36,592 nucleotides of DNA from JAQBQQ01 sp964633955 (GCA_964633955.1 CAZWIA010000007.1:1-36592), one strand, 5' to 3'. Positions 8,043 through 16,703 are shown, numbered from the stretch's first letter. Notes: generated by a model from the sequence alone, not told the origin. Numbers and translations: made by a program.

Positions 8043-9413
8043 GTGGAAGAAGGCAGTTCCGCCATAATCGGCATCCGCGCGGTCCTCTTAGCCGCCGTGG
8101 GCTTGTGCTTGGCGCTCGTGGTGCTGGCGGGTGTTGTGTGGGTGTTCCGGGACACGCGCGTAGCCCCGGCGGCACTGCTGCCGGCAACACAGACGATTGC
8201 GGTGATTCACCTGACGGACACACAGGATCTGCAACGTTGGAAAGAAATCCTGCCCGAGCTTTCAGGGATTCCGCAGGTCCATCAGGCAGTACATCTGGCC
8301 GTGGTGGAATCCGCACCGGGCAAACGAGGCTGGGTGATGCTTGCCGCAGATTTGCGAGCGCCGCTGGGCCAGACACAAGAAGAAGGCTCAACCTTGGGCA
8401 CGGAAAAGATTAGAGCTCAGGATGCGGAAACCTGGCGAACGACCACCGCTCAAACGCAACGCCTGGACAAGGAACCCTCTTATCATGCGCTGGCACGGGA
8501 GATGAGGGGGGCATCATGGACGTATCTTTCACCGCAGATTGCCGCGCTTGCGCCGCTCGGCGTGACGCAACCCATCGCCGTCACAACGGACGCGCAGGGC
8601 GCGGACCATCTGCTCATCCTTTCAGAGACGGACCGCGGCCCCGGTATTCCGCCCACCCTCTCTCTGCTCCAGCCTGCGGCCTCCGCCCTGGTGATCCGGG
8701 ACGCAGAATCCCTCTGGCAGGACCTGCTCACTCCCCTGCCGCGGGACCTGCGGCTGACGGCGGAAGGCCTGCTGAGCACGGCGGTCCACCGCGCGGTGGC
8801 GCCCCAGGCCAGCCTGCGCTACGACGTGCTTGGCGCCGTGCGCGGGCCCCTCACGCTGGAGTGGCTGGACACTGGGAGCGGGAGCGTGGTGATCGCGGGA
8901 CAGGGGCTGGCGGAAGAACCGACCGCCTGGCTCGCCCGCATGACGAGCGGGCAGAGCCGCTCGGAAACGCTCGATCGGCTCTTAGATCCTGAACGCGGCT
9001 TCCGCCTCCGCGCGGTACGGGAACGGACGGGGTCCGGTACCCCGGTCGCCCTGCAGGACGAAAAGAACGGCTGGCAGGTCTATAGCGCACCTCCCCTGCA
9101 GCTGGCGGTGCGGGCTGGCGGACTGCGCCTCACCGCCGGCACGGAGCAGCCGGGGAATAGCCTCACGGATACGCCCGGGGCGTCCATCCCGCTGCCCCTC
9201 CCGCCAGGCGGGCAGACGCTCGGCGGCGGCCTGCTGCAGCCGGCATCCCTGCGGAAGCTGCTCCCAGCGGGAGATGCGCTCCTGCAGGTACTGCTCCCTT
9301 CCCTGCGGCAGCGCGGCCCCCTGCTATGGTCGCTCGCCTGGGCACGCGGCACCCGGGTGATTTCCATCCAGCCCTGGAATTCCGCCGTTGTCACGTCCGG
9401 CCAAACCCGGTAG
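8043..9413 (+). CDS. N-terminally anchored extracytoplasmic protein, unknown
   Basis: Translation probably starts at the GTG at 8043, since no better start precedes the membrane helix (residues about 9-36, ending VVLAGVVWVF). The remaining 420 residues are predicted to be extracytoplasmic and mixed alpha/beta. Phrases such as ATQTIAVIHLTDTQDLQRWKEILPEL recall proteins annotated DUF3352, but the match is loose. There is no catalytic motif. It ends 13 bp before secF and is probably co-transcribed with it. Confidence 0.6.
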   Translation: MEEGSSAIIGIRAVLLAAVGLCLALVVLAGVVWVFRDTRVAPAALLPATQTIAVIHLTDTQDLQRWKEILPELSGIPQVHQAVHLAVVESAPGKRGWVMLAADLRAPLGQTQEEGSTLGTEKIRAQDAETWRTTTAQTQRLDKEPSYHALAREMRGASWTYLSPQIAALAPLGVTQPIAVTTDAQGADHLLILSETDRGPGIPPTLSLLQPAASALVIRDAESLWQDLLTPLPRDLRLTAEGLLSTAVHRAVAPQASLRYDVLGAVRGPLTLEWLDTGSGSVVIAGQGLAEEPTAWLARMTSGQSRSETLDRLLDPERGFRLRAVRERTGSGTPVALQDEKNGWQVYSAPPLQLAVRAGGLRLTAGTEQPGNSLTDTPGASIPLPLPPGGQTLGGGLLQPASLRKLLPAGDALLQVLLPSLRQRGPLLWSLAWARGTRVISIQPWNSAVVTSGQTR

Positions 9414-9426
9414 GCTCCCCGCGCCT

Positions 9427-10316
9427 ATGGCGTTCTCCTTCCTCAAAGCGGCCAGAATCCTCTTGCCCGTGTCCCTGCTCCTTGTGGCCGCAAGCGCGGT
9501 CCTGCTCTTCACGCCCGGCCCCCGGCTGAGCATTGAGTTCACCGGCGGCACGCTCATGGAGCTCAGGCTGCCGGAGGGAAAGACCCGGGCGGACTTGGCG
9601 CAGGCAGTAGCCGCCGCGGAAACGGGCACTGGTGCGGCGCTGGACCCCCTCATCACGCCCACCCAGGAAGGCACGCTCCTGGTCCGCACGCGCTCGCTCA
9701 CCAATGAGGAGCACTTAGCACTCGCTTCCCGGCTGCAGACCGCCCTGCCCGGCACGCAGGAGGTGCAGTTCACCACCATCGGCCCCACGGTGGGGCAGAG
9801 CCTGAAGTCCCGCGCATTCCTGGCGCTGGGCGTTGCCGCCCTGGCCATCATCGCGTACGTGGCGCTCGCGTTCCGCAAAGTGCCCCGCAAGCTCTCCGCC
9901 TGGCGCTTTGGCGTCATTGCCGTCACCGCGCTGCTGCACGATGTCCTCATCACCGTGGGGATCTTCACCCTGCTCAGCTACGTCACCAGCTTCCAGGTGG
10001 ATACGCTCTTCATCTCCGCGCTGCTCTCCATCATGGGCTACTCGGTGAATGACACTATCGTGATCTTCGATCGCATCCGCGAGAACCTGCAGACAGACAA
10101 GCGCCTCCAGGACTTTGCCGCGGTTGCGGAGACGAGCCTCAGACAGACTCTCACTCGCACCATCAATACGGGCCTTGGCGCCCTCATCATGCTGACCGTG
10201 CTCTTCTTCCTGGGGAGCGAGAGTATCCGCTGGTTCATCCTCACCCTGATCATCGGGACGATCATCGGGACCTACTCCTCCTTCTTCATCGCCACGCCCT
10301 TGCTCGTTTGGTGGAA
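9427..10316 (+). CDS. secF: SecF, protein-export membrane subunit, 3' end in gap
   Basis: SecF works with SecD to use the proton-motive force for late steps of Sec export. The first membrane helix (ILLPVSLLLVAASAVLLFTPG) is followed by the family motif FTGGT (as IEFTGGTLMEL). A periplasmic loop and five further helices follow, including LLHDVLITVGIF, the conserved SIMGYSVNDTIVIFDRIREN and the RTINTGLGAL loop. The reading frame runs into the 100-N gap just after ATPLLVWW, where SecF proteins normally end, so only a few codons are missing. No secD is visible in this window. Confidence 0.95.
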
Positions 10317-10416
10317 NNNNNNNNNNNNNNNNNNNNNNNNNNNNNNNNNNNNNNNNNNNNNNNNNNNNNNNNNNNNNNNNNNNNNNNNNNNNNNNNNNNN
10401 NNNNNNNNNNNNNNNN
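10317..10416. other. Scaffold gap, 100 N
   Basis: Exactly 100 N, the usual placeholder for a gap of unknown size. No duplicated flanks are seen here, unlike the second gap. It should contain the last codons of secF and about the first 14 codons of tig. Confidence 0.95.
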
Positions 10417-11648
10417 GCTTCACCGTGACACTGACCACCGAGGAGCAGAGGAAGCTGGAGGACAAGGCCGTGGAGACACTCGGTCGTTCGGTTAATCTTC
10501 CCGGCTTCCGGCCGGGCAAGGCGCCGGCAGACATGGTGAGAAGCAAGCTCAAGCCGGAGGCGATCGTGGAAGAGGTGATCCGGTTGGTGATCCCGGACGC
10601 GGTGAGGGAGATCACGGCCAAGCACACGCTCAACCCGGTCATGCCGCCGCACGTGCAGGTGGACTCGGCCCATCCCCTGGCTCTGACGGTCATCTTTGTG
10701 GAAAAGCCGGCGGTGAAGGTGAAGGGCGCTAAATCCATCGCCATTCCCAAGGAAGCGGTCAAGGTGGATGAGAAAGACGTGCAGCGGATGGTGGATTACG
10801 TCTTAGAACAGCACCGGACGGTGACGGAAGTTGCGCGCGCGGCCAAGGAGGGAGATGAGGTGACCCTGGACTTCTCCGGAACGGACCAGGCGGGCAATGT
10901 GATCCCGGGAACGGAGTCCACCGGCTATACGGTTCGGATTGGGAGCAAGACGCTCATTCCGGGATTTGAGGAGCAGCTGATAGGCCTGGCGCCGGATGGG
11001 GAGAAGAAGTTCACGGTCACGTTCCCGGCGAACTATCACGCGGAGCACCTGCGCGGAAAGCCGGCCACCTTCAGCGTGAAGATGACCCGGGTGGCGGAAG
11101 TGGCGGTCCCAACGCTCACGGATGAGTTTGCGACCAAGGAGTTACGGGCAGAGAGCGCGGAAGCGTTCCGGTCGCGCGTCTCTGAGTCCATGCGGGCGCA
11201 GGAGGAGCGCCTGAACCGCCAGAAACAGGAGGAGAAGCTGCTGCAGATGATCGTGGACGCTACGGAGGCGGACCTGCCGGATGAGCTGATCGATCGCGAA
11301 GCCGGCCAGATTGGGCAGGAGTTTTTAAGGCAGCTGGCGGACCAGCAGATCACGCTGGACCAGTGGCTGAAGGAAACCGGCCGGACGCGGGAGGCGTTAG
11401 ACGCGGAGCTCCGCACGGAAGCGACCCGCCGCTTGAAGCTGCGCTACGGGCTGGAGGAGATCATCAGACAACGGGAGATCACGGTGAATCCAGCAGAGAT
11501 GGTGCAAGCCGTGGAGGAGTTGCTCCAGAACGTGCCGGAGGCCGAACGGGAGACCGCTCGAGCCGACTACCGGGAGGGATCCCGCGCCTATGACGAACTC
11601 AAGTGGCGCACACAGGTGACCAAGTTCCTGGAGCAGACGCTGCAGTGA
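10417..11648 (+). CDS. tig: Trigger factor, ribosome-associated chaperone, 5' end in gap
   Basis: The ribosome-binding signature is present as NLPGFRPGKAPADMV, in the place of the GFRxGK tail loop of E. coli Tig. A FKBP-like prolyl isomerase domain follows (EGDEVTLDFSGTDQAGNVIPG ... LIPGFEEQLIGL). The long helical C-terminal chaperone arm runs to the end (DELIDREAGQIGQEFLRQL). By alignment with E. coli Tig, about 14 N-terminal residues lie in the gap. It follows secF on the same strand, which fits a shared role in handling nascent and exported chains. Confidence 0.95.
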
Positions 11649-11705
11649 GGCAAAAGACAGCGAGCCCGCCGCCATGTTCGCCGGAACGGAGAAAGTGGAA
11701 TTTTT

Positions 11706-11730
11706 GCCTATGGCAAGCTTTTTCTTGCCG
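11706..11730 (+). terminator. Weak hairpin after tig
   Basis: TTGCC-TAT-GGCAA is followed by GCTTTTTC, and GGCAAG/CTTGCC forms an overlapping alternative hairpin. Stems are only 5-6 bp and the next start lies within 10 bp, so termination would be partial. Confidence 0.35.
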
Positions 11731-11734
11731 TAGG

Positions 11735-12262
11735 ATGCACGGAGTGTCACTCGCGCTCTACGCGGTGGATGACGGGTCCGGCACGGCGGAGGCTATCCTC
11801 CGCGCCCTCATCCCCCGCCCGGCCCTGACCCGCTCCCTCCTGCCGGAGGGCGCGGATGCCGCAGCCTGCCTGACCGTTCTGCAGGCGGATCCCTTTGCAG
11901 TCCTGGGCATTGGATTCCATGCGCTGGATGCGACCGTGCACATTGAGCGGCGGGCACGGAACGCCATGGCGGAAGCGGGCGTGGGACTCCGCCCGATCAT
12001 TGACGGCGCGCCGCGGTCTCTGGCCGCAACGCTTACGCTGCCCGCCCTGGAACGGATGCGGTACTCCGAGGATGCGGATGTCACTACCGCCAACTTCAGC
12101 CTCTACACCCTGCTGCATGCGGCTCGCGCTCAAGGGCTACCCGTGCGCTGCGCGCTCATCCGCCTGCCGCCCGCGCTGCCGGCTGCGGCCTCAACGGGGC
12201 TCTTAGAGCAGCTCCTGGATGTCATGGAGCGGCGGGAAGAGAAGGCCAGAGTGCGGCGGTGA
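11735..12262 (+). CDS. Pyroglutamyl-peptidase-I-like protein lacking catalytic Cys and His
   Basis: The 175-residue product aligns by eye with pyrrolidone-carboxylate peptidase (Pcp). AVLGIGFHALDATVHIERRARN matches the family block containing the active-site Glu (here E71). PRSLAATLTLPALERM matches the substrate-loop block PxAYFSTLPI. ANFSLYTLLHAA sits where Pcp has the catalytic Cys in a CN pair, here A119-N120. RCALIRLPP sits where the catalytic His precedes the Pro, here R143. Only Glu of the triad remains, so peptidase activity is unlikely. The ATG at 11735 is used; an earlier in-frame start would overlap tig. Confidence 0.5.
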   Translation: MHGVSLALYAVDDGSGTAEAILRALIPRPALTRSLLPEGADAAACLTVLQADPFAVLGIGFHALDATVHIERRARNAMAEAGVGLRPIIDGAPRSLAATLTLPALERMRYSEDADVTTANFSLYTLLHAARAQGLPVRCALIRLPPALPAAASTGLLEQLLDVMERREEKARVRR

Positions 12263-12302
12263 GGTGCTGATCAGGTTGCAAGGTCATGCTGGTACAACGT
12301 TG

Positions 12303-12400
12303 CAACCTCGTAACTCGTAACCTGTAACTCGTAACCTGTAACTCGTAACCTGTAACTCGTAACCTGTAACTCGTAACCTGTAACTCGTAACTTATAACGT
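12303..12400. repeat. Tandem heptad array (GTAACTC/GTAACCT alternating)
   Basis: Two 7-bp units alternate, giving a 14-bp period. Five perfect 14-bp copies run from 12311 to 12380, with degenerate units on both sides. An inverse fragment, AGGTTGCA, lies about 25 bp upstream of the first TGCAACCT. The array sits between the convergent ends of the Pcp-like gene and rel. Confidence 0.9.
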
Positions 12401-12418
12401 TGTAACCTCGTCACTTCC

Positions 12419-14314
12419 TCACGCCCACTGCACCTTCACCCGCCGCTCCCGGTTGGCCCCGCGGAGCATGCGGCAACCCCGGCGGTGCACCATCACCCGG
12501 CCGGTGCGGGCGATGAGCCCGTCAATGGAGGGGCGGTTCCCGTCGTCCGGACGGCAGCAGCGGGCAAACCGCACGGGGAGCGGAATGCCGCCTTCCACCA
12601 GCACGCCGAGCGGCGCTGCGGGTACGGCATGCCGCGGACGCTTGGCGCGAGCGGGCTCTGCGGGCGCGGGCAGGACGGACTGCAGGATGGCAGCCGGCCG
12701 TTCGGAGCCTTGGCCGACCTTCAGGAGCAGGTCCTCCCGATCGGCAGCCGTAAGCGCCCGGTCGCCCACGTGGCGCAGCAAGCTCAGGTCCGCGTCCAAG
12801 GGCGGCAGCCGGCGCTTCTCCAGCTCCGCATTGAGGAGCTCCCGTCCGCGGGCCACCAGCGCATCACGGTTCTGCGCGTACAGATGGCGCTTCAGGCGCG
12901 ACCGAGAAGACGCCATCCGCACCACGTTCAGCCACTCGGGTACGGGCCTGGGTACCCGGTGCCGCGTCACTTCCACCACGTCGCCGTTCTCCAGCGGATG
13001 CGTGATGGGCACGGCTACCCCGTTCACGCTGGCGGATTTGAACGCCAGCCCCAGATCCGTGTGGATCTGGAAGGCAAAGTCCAACGGAGTTGCCCCCTCC
13101 GGCAGCTCTAGGATGTCTCCCTTGGGCGTCAGCACGTAGATGTGGTCCACCAGCCGCGTGCCGGTCGGATGCGCCGGCTTGAATGCCTCCACCGGTTCCT
13201 GCAGCGCCAGCATGCGGGAGAGCTGGACGGATTCCGCCACTCTGTGCGCAGAACCCCACTCCTTGTATCCCCAGTGGGCCGCAATGCCGTACTCCGCCTC
13301 CAGCTGCATCTGCTCCGTCCGCACCTGCACCTCTACAAAAGCGCCGCCGGGCGCGCCCGGCAGTCCCACCACCGTGGTGTGGAGGCTGCGGTAGCCGTTG
13401 GGCTTTGGGAACGCGATGTAGTCTTTGAACCGGTTCTGCACCGCACGGGCCAGGCGGTGGGTAATCCCCAGCGCCCGGTAGCAGTCCTCATCCGACCACG
13501 TGATGATCCGGACGGCGTAGAGATCGTAGAGGCCCTGCACGTGGCTGAGGCTCTTGTCCTTCATCTTCAGGAACACGCTGTACGGCTGCTTCTCCCGCCC
13601 CTCCACGCGCGCGGCAATGCCCGCTTCCCGGAGCGCCCGGGAGAGTTCAGAGGCTGCCTGCGGCAGGAACGCGCCGCTCTGCTCCTTGGCTTCCCGGAGC
13701 TGCTCGGTGATCCGCTGCGCGTCCACGGGATAGAGCACGGGGAAGGCCAAAGCTTCCATCCGCTGCTTCACCGCATGGATCCCCAGCCGGGCCGCCACCG
13801 GCGCAAAGAGCTGCAGCGCGTTCTGGGCAATCCAGCGCCGGTCTGCCGCAGCAAGCGTCTCCAGGCGCCCAAGGACAGATAGCCGATCGCACAGGAGCAA
13901 CAGAATCACTCGCACGTCACCGGCCACGCTGGGAAGCATGAGGCGCAGGTGGTCTATGGAGCTGCGCCGCCGCTGCACCTGGACCTGGGACAAGAGGTGC
14001 ACGCCGGATACCAGCTCCCGCACAGCCGGACCAAACTCTGTCTCCAGCTCCGGCAGCGTCACGCGCTTGGTGTCCAGCGCGTGGTGGAGCAAACCGGCAA
14101 TGAGCGCGTCCTCATCCGGACGGAACGTGGCGAGCTCCCGGAGCACGTCCGCCAGGTGCTCCAGGATTGTGAGCCCCGTCCAGTGGCGGTCTTGGCCGTG
14201 GATCTCCCGGCTGAGCGCCAGCGCCCGGTCTAGCCGGCTGCCCGGACGGGCGGCCTCCTCCGCTATCTCCCGTAGGACCGCCTCTGGTGCAAGCAGGGGA
14301 AAACCATGCTCCAT
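12419..14314 (-). CDS. rel: RelA/SpoT-type (p)ppGpp synthetase with degenerate hydrolase site
   Basis: The 631-residue protein has the long-RSH domain order. An N-terminal HD-type domain comes first. The synthetase domain has RFKDYIAFPKPNGYRSLHTT and EVQVRTEQMQLEAEYGIAAHWGYK intact. A TGS domain (DHIYVLTPKGDILELPEGATPLDFAF) and a Cys-containing zinc-finger/RIS region (FARCCRPDDGNRPSIDGLI) follow. The C-terminal ACT domain is missing, which makes it shorter than the usual 700+ residues. The hydrolase motif HDxxED reads HHALDT at residues 77-82. H53 and the later CDRL Asp are kept. It is probably mainly a synthetase of the stringent alarmone. It starts 9 bp after dtd. Confidence 0.9.
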   Translation of the reverse strand: MEHGFPLLAPEAVLREIAEEAARPGSRLDRALALSREIHGQDRHWTGLTILEHLADVLRELATFRPDEDALIAGLLHHALDTKRVTLPELETEFGPAVRELVSGVHLLSQVQVQRRRSSIDHLRLMLPSVAGDVRVILLLLCDRLSVLGRLETLAAADRRWIAQNALQLFAPVAARLGIHAVKQRMEALAFPVLYPVDAQRITEQLREAKEQSGAFLPQAASELSRALREAGIAARVEGREKQPYSVFLKMKDKSLSHVQGLYDLYAVRIITWSDEDCYRALGITHRLARAVQNRFKDYIAFPKPNGYRSLHTTVVGLPGAPGGAFVEVQVRTEQMQLEAEYGIAAHWGYKEWGSAHRVAESVQLSRMLALQEPVEAFKPAHPTGTRLVDHIYVLTPKGDILELPEGATPLDFAFQIHTDLGLAFKSASVNGVAVPITHPLENGDVVEVTRHRVPRPVPEWLNVVRMASSRSRLKRHLYAQNRDALVARGRELLNAELEKRRLPPLDADLSLLRHVGDRALTAADREDLLLKVGQGSERPAAILQSVLPAPAEPARAKRPRHAVPAAPLGVLVEGGIPLPVRFARCCRPDDGNRPSIDGLIARTGRVMVHRRGCRMLRGANRERRVKVQWA

Positions 14315-14323
14315 GCCGCCAGT

Positions 14324-14782
14324 TTACCGCGCTCCCTGCGTCCGCTCGAGCAGAATGGTCACCGGTCCGTCATTGACCAGAGCAACCGCCATATGTGCGC
14401 CGAATTCCCCGGTGGCCACCTGTGGCACCCCCAGTGCGCGCAACTGGTCGGCGAACACGCGGTAGAGCCGCTCCGCCTGCTCCGGCACCTCCGCCGCCGT
14501 GTAGTCCGGCCGGTTGCCCTTCCGGGTGTCCGCCGCCAGCGTGAACTGGCTCACCACCAGCACCTCACCTGCCGTCTCCAGGAGCGACCGGTCATTGATC
14601 CGACCGTCCGTTCCGGCAAACAGGCGCAGGCTGACCACTTTCCGCGCCAGCCACTCCGCCTCCCGCTCCGTATCTCCCCGCATCACGCCCAGGAAAAGGA
14701 CGTAGCCGTGTCCGATCCGGCCGATCTCACGGCCGTCCACGGAGACGGTGGCTTCTGAGACTCGCTGGAGCAGGACGCGCAT
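14324..14782 (-). CDS. dtd: D-aminoacyl-tRNA deacylase
   Basis: Dtd frees tRNAs mischarged with D-amino acids or glycine. The 152-residue length is typical. Both active-site motifs are present: SQFTL (in EVLVVSQFTLAADTRKGNRP) and the Gly-cisPro-type NDGPVT block (as VNDGPVTILLE). MRVLLQRVSEATVSVDG is the usual N-terminus, which fixes the start at 14782. dtd and rel are neighbours in many Firmicutes too, so this is a conserved operon, driven by the promoter at 14805-14833. Confidence 0.95.
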   Translation of the reverse strand: MRVLLQRVSEATVSVDGREIGRIGHGYVLFLGVMRGDTEREAEWLARKVVSLRLFAGTDGRINDRSLLETAGEVLVVSQFTLAADTRKGNRPDYTAAEVPEQAERLYRVFADQLRALGVPQVATGEFGAHMAVALVNDGPVTILLERTQGAR

Positions 14783-14804
14783 ACCGGCAGGAGCACAAGC
14801 TCTG

Positions 14805-14833
14805 ACCATAGCAGACCGTCCCTTACGGCCCAA
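14805..14833 (-). promoter_or_regulatory. Extended -10 promoter of dtd-rel
   Basis: On the minus strand, TTGGGC (14833-14828), a 17-bp spacer and TATGGT (14810-14805) are seen, with TGC just before the -10 giving an extended -10. The predicted leader is about 15 nt. Confidence 0.55.
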
Positions 14834-14973
14834 GCGCGCCGATCACCGCAGACGCCAGGGCAGAAGAGCGTTTTTCACGCGAGGATGCTCCGCTCTGCGC
14901 AAACGTTGTGCACGCGTTTCTTGGCTTTGGGATAGGAAGTGACGGACATGCGCCCGTTTCTTTCCAGTTTCTC

Positions 14974-15001
14974 TTGACCCACCTCTCAGAGCCAGTACAA
15001 T
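14974..15001 (+). promoter_or_regulatory. Promoter of rplJ-rplL
   Basis: TTGACC (14974-14979) and TACAAT (14996-15001) are separated by 16 bp. The start codon is 240 bp downstream, so the transcript has a long leader. The bases between 14834 and 14973 show no gene. Confidence 0.65.
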
Positions 15002-15241
15002 GCCGCCAAGTCCGAAGACCGAGGGCACTAGGTCGCAGACCGAACGTAAGCCCCTCCGAGGAATACAGCATCGGTCACTCGGCTCCGGCTTGGTGGTTCG
15101 TGCCGTGTTCCTCGCTGGTCTCCCGGACGTTCGGGAACCAGCGATTTTCGTGTCCGGTTGAAGCGAGCGAACGGAGCAGGGAGAACCGGCACGTTCGATC
15201 GTCCCCCCACTCCCACTAACCCCCCCTCCCCCACCCCGCCC
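15002..15241 (+). promoter_or_regulatory. Long rplJ leader with attenuator-like terminator
   Basis: The leader contains a stem of CGCTGGT (15113-15119) with ACCAGCG (15137-15143), extended inside by TCCCG/CGGGA, and followed by ATTTT (15144-15148). This has the form of an intrinsic terminator about 100 nt before the rplJ start. Earlier in the leader, CCGAAGACCGAGGGC near 15014 resembles part of the L10-binding leader of other bacteria; that likeness is weak. Autoregulation by L10-L12 through attenuation is the inference. Confidence 0.5.
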
Positions 15242-15979
15242 ATGGCACTCACCCGTGAGCAGAAGGCCGAGCAGCTCCAGGAGATCAAGGCGAGTCTGCA
15301 GAAGGCGCAGTCCGTGATCTTTGCCCAGTACATCGGCATGAACGTGGCGGAAGTGAGCGATTTCCGCCGGAAGCTCAAGGAGGGCGGCGCGGAGATGAAG
15401 GTGGCCAAGAAGACGCTCATGAAGATCGCCGCCAAGGAGACGGACCTGCCGGAGATCCCGGATGACGTGCTCCCCGGCCCGGTCGCCTGCATCTTCAGCT
15501 ATACGGACCCCCTCTCCGGCGCCCAGGTGGCGCTCACGTTCAGCAAGGACCACCCGCAGGTGGCCTTCCTGGGCGGCATCTTTGAGGGCCGGATCCTCAC
15601 CCAGCAGGAAGCGGCTGCCATGGCCACCATCCCGTCCCGCGAGGTCCTGCTGGCCACGTTCGCCGGCATGCTCCAGTCACCGCTCCGCTCGTTTGCCTCC
15701 ATGCTGCAGTCACCGCTCAGCGGCTTTGCCCGCGGCCTCAAACAACTGGCGGAGAAGGGCGGCGTGAGCGCTTCCGGTGCTACGACAGTCGAACCGGCCC
15801 CCGCGAAGACCGACGCCACCGGCGATCCGATCGACCCTGAGACCGGCGGCCGCACGGAGGTCACGCTGGCGGAGGATCTCTCCGGCGCTTCGGCTGCCGT
15901 AGTCGAAACCCCCACCGAAGCCGCCCCGGAAGGCTCCTCTGAATCCCCTGAGTCTTCTGAGTCCTCTCCGACCGTGTAA
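15242..15979 (+). CDS. rplJ: Ribosomal protein L10 with extended acidic tail
   Basis: L10 anchors L7/L12 dimers in the ribosomal stalk. Residues 1-170 are canonical (MALTREQKAEQLQEIKASL ... KVAKKTLMKIAAKE ... SPLRSFASMLQ). The product is 245 residues, against about 170 normally. The extra 70 are low-complexity and rich in Thr, Pro, Glu and Ser. The last part (about residues 231-244) is encoded by 9-bp repeats at 15932-15967. The stop is followed 36 bp later by rplL. The start at 15242 follows a run of pyrimidines with no Shine-Dalgarno. Confidence 0.95.
   Translation: MALTREQKAEQLQEIKASLQKAQSVIFAQYIGMNVAEVSDFRRKLKEGGAEMKVAKKTLMKIAAKETDLPEIPDDVLPGPVACIFSYTDPLSGAQVALTFSKDHPQVAFLGGIFEGRILTQQEAAAMATIPSREVLLATFAGMLQSPLRSFASMLQSPLSGFARGLKQLAEKGGVSASGATTVEPAPAKTDATGDPIDPETGGRTEVTLAEDLSGASAAVVETPTEAAPEGSSESPESSESSPTV
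15932..15967 (+). repeat. 9-bp repeats encoding the L10 tail
   Basis: Four nonamers (GGCTCCTCT, GAATCCCCT, GAGTCTTCT, GAGTCCTCT) encode Gly/Glu-Ser-Ser/Pro triplets. Read in reverse complement they belong to the same CNGARGA-type family as the repeats at 16453-16488 and 19862-19897. Confidence 0.65.
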
Positions 15980-16015
15980 TTCCATCCCCTTACTTCCTAT
16001 TTCCCTATCATCACT

Positions 16016-16420
16016 ATGGCCGACGCAACCATCACGCTCGCCAAGGACGAACAGGCCGTCATTGACGCCCTGGAGAAGCTGAATGTCATCCAGCTGAACA
16101 ACGTGGTCAAGTACATGGAGGAGACCTACGGGATCTCCGCCGCCGCCCCGGTGGCCATGGCCGCCGCCCCCGCCGCCGGTGGTGGTGCCGGTGCCGCCGC
16201 CGAGGAGAAGAACGCCTACACCGTGGAACTGACGGACTCCGGGGCCCAGAAGATCGGCGTGATCAAGGTGGTGCGCGAGCTCACGAGCCTGCCGCTGGGA
16301 GACGCCAAGGCGCTCGTGGACGGCGCGCCCAAGCCCGTGAAGGAGAACGTGCCCAAGGCGGAGGCGGAGGAGATGAAGAAGAAGCTGGAGGAGGCCGGCG
16401 CCAAGGTCACGCTCAAGTAA
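16016..16420 (+). CDS. rplL: Ribosomal protein L7/L12
   Basis: The stalk protein recruits translation factors. The N-terminal dimerisation domain (QAVIDALEKLNVIQLNNVVKYMEE) is joined by an Ala/Gly/Pro hinge to the C-terminal factor-binding domain (KIGVIKVVRELTSLPLGDAKALVDGAPKPVKE). The length of 134 residues is normal to slightly long. It ends 48 bp before a terminator-like hairpin and shares the rplJ promoter. Confidence 0.97.
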   Translation: MADATITLAKDEQAVIDALEKLNVIQLNNVVKYMEETYGISAAAPVAMAAAPAAGGGAGAAAEEKNAYTVELTDSGAQKIGVIKVVRELTSLPLGDAKALVDGAPKPVKENVPKAEAEEMKKKLEEAGAKVTLK

Positions 16421-16452
16421 TTCGAGATTGTCATCCTGAGCCCGACGAAGGG

Positions 16453-16488
16453 CCGAAGAGACCAAGGAATCCGAGGAGTCCGAAGAGG
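16453..16488. repeat. 9-bp repeats downstream of rplL
   Basis: The four units are CCGAAGAGA, CCAAGGAAT, CCGAGGAGT and CCGAAGAGG. The last units form part of the terminator stem at 16468-16499. They are the reverse complement of the repeat family in the LCP gene tail. Confidence 0.65.
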
Positions 16489-16503
16489 GCACTCGGATTT
16501 TTT
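16468..16503 (+). terminator. Intrinsic terminator of rplJ-rplL
   Basis: AATCCGAG (16468-16475) pairs with CTCGGATT (16492-16499), and six T residues run to 16503. Confidence 0.75.
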
Positions 16504-16504
16504 G

Positions 16505-16600
16505 CCCTCACCCCCAACCCCTCTCCTAAGCCTGTCCTGAGCTTGTCGAAGGAGGGGAGAGGGGTGGTCCGCCTTGGGCGGACCGGGGAGAGGGCGGCAC
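16505..16600. repeat. GC-rich nested palindrome repeat, copy 1
   Basis: The core at 16561-16590 has the perfect hairpin GGTCCGCC-TTG-GGCGGACC inside GGGG flanks and is 28/30 identical to 27157-27186. Upstream it carries CCTGAGCTTGTCGAAGG, a motif I know as a widespread REP-like intergenic repeat in environmental bacteria. The remaining intergenic DNA to 16700 shows no gene. Confidence 0.75.
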
Positions 16601-16703
16601 CCGATCAGTTCATGGACCAGGAACGACCGCGACCTAAAAAGACATCGCTTGCGCCCCATCGAATGCTCCAAAACAAGAAAAGCTCGCATATTTCCACTTC
16701 TGA

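Noticed and set aside
10317..10416. A second false gap with duplicated ends
   Set aside because: The flanks of this N run share no sequence, and the proteins on both sides lack terminal residues, so some DNA is really missing.
12303..12400. Possible CRISPR array
   Set aside because: Units are 7/14 bp and directly tandem, with no unique spacers and no cas genes in the window.
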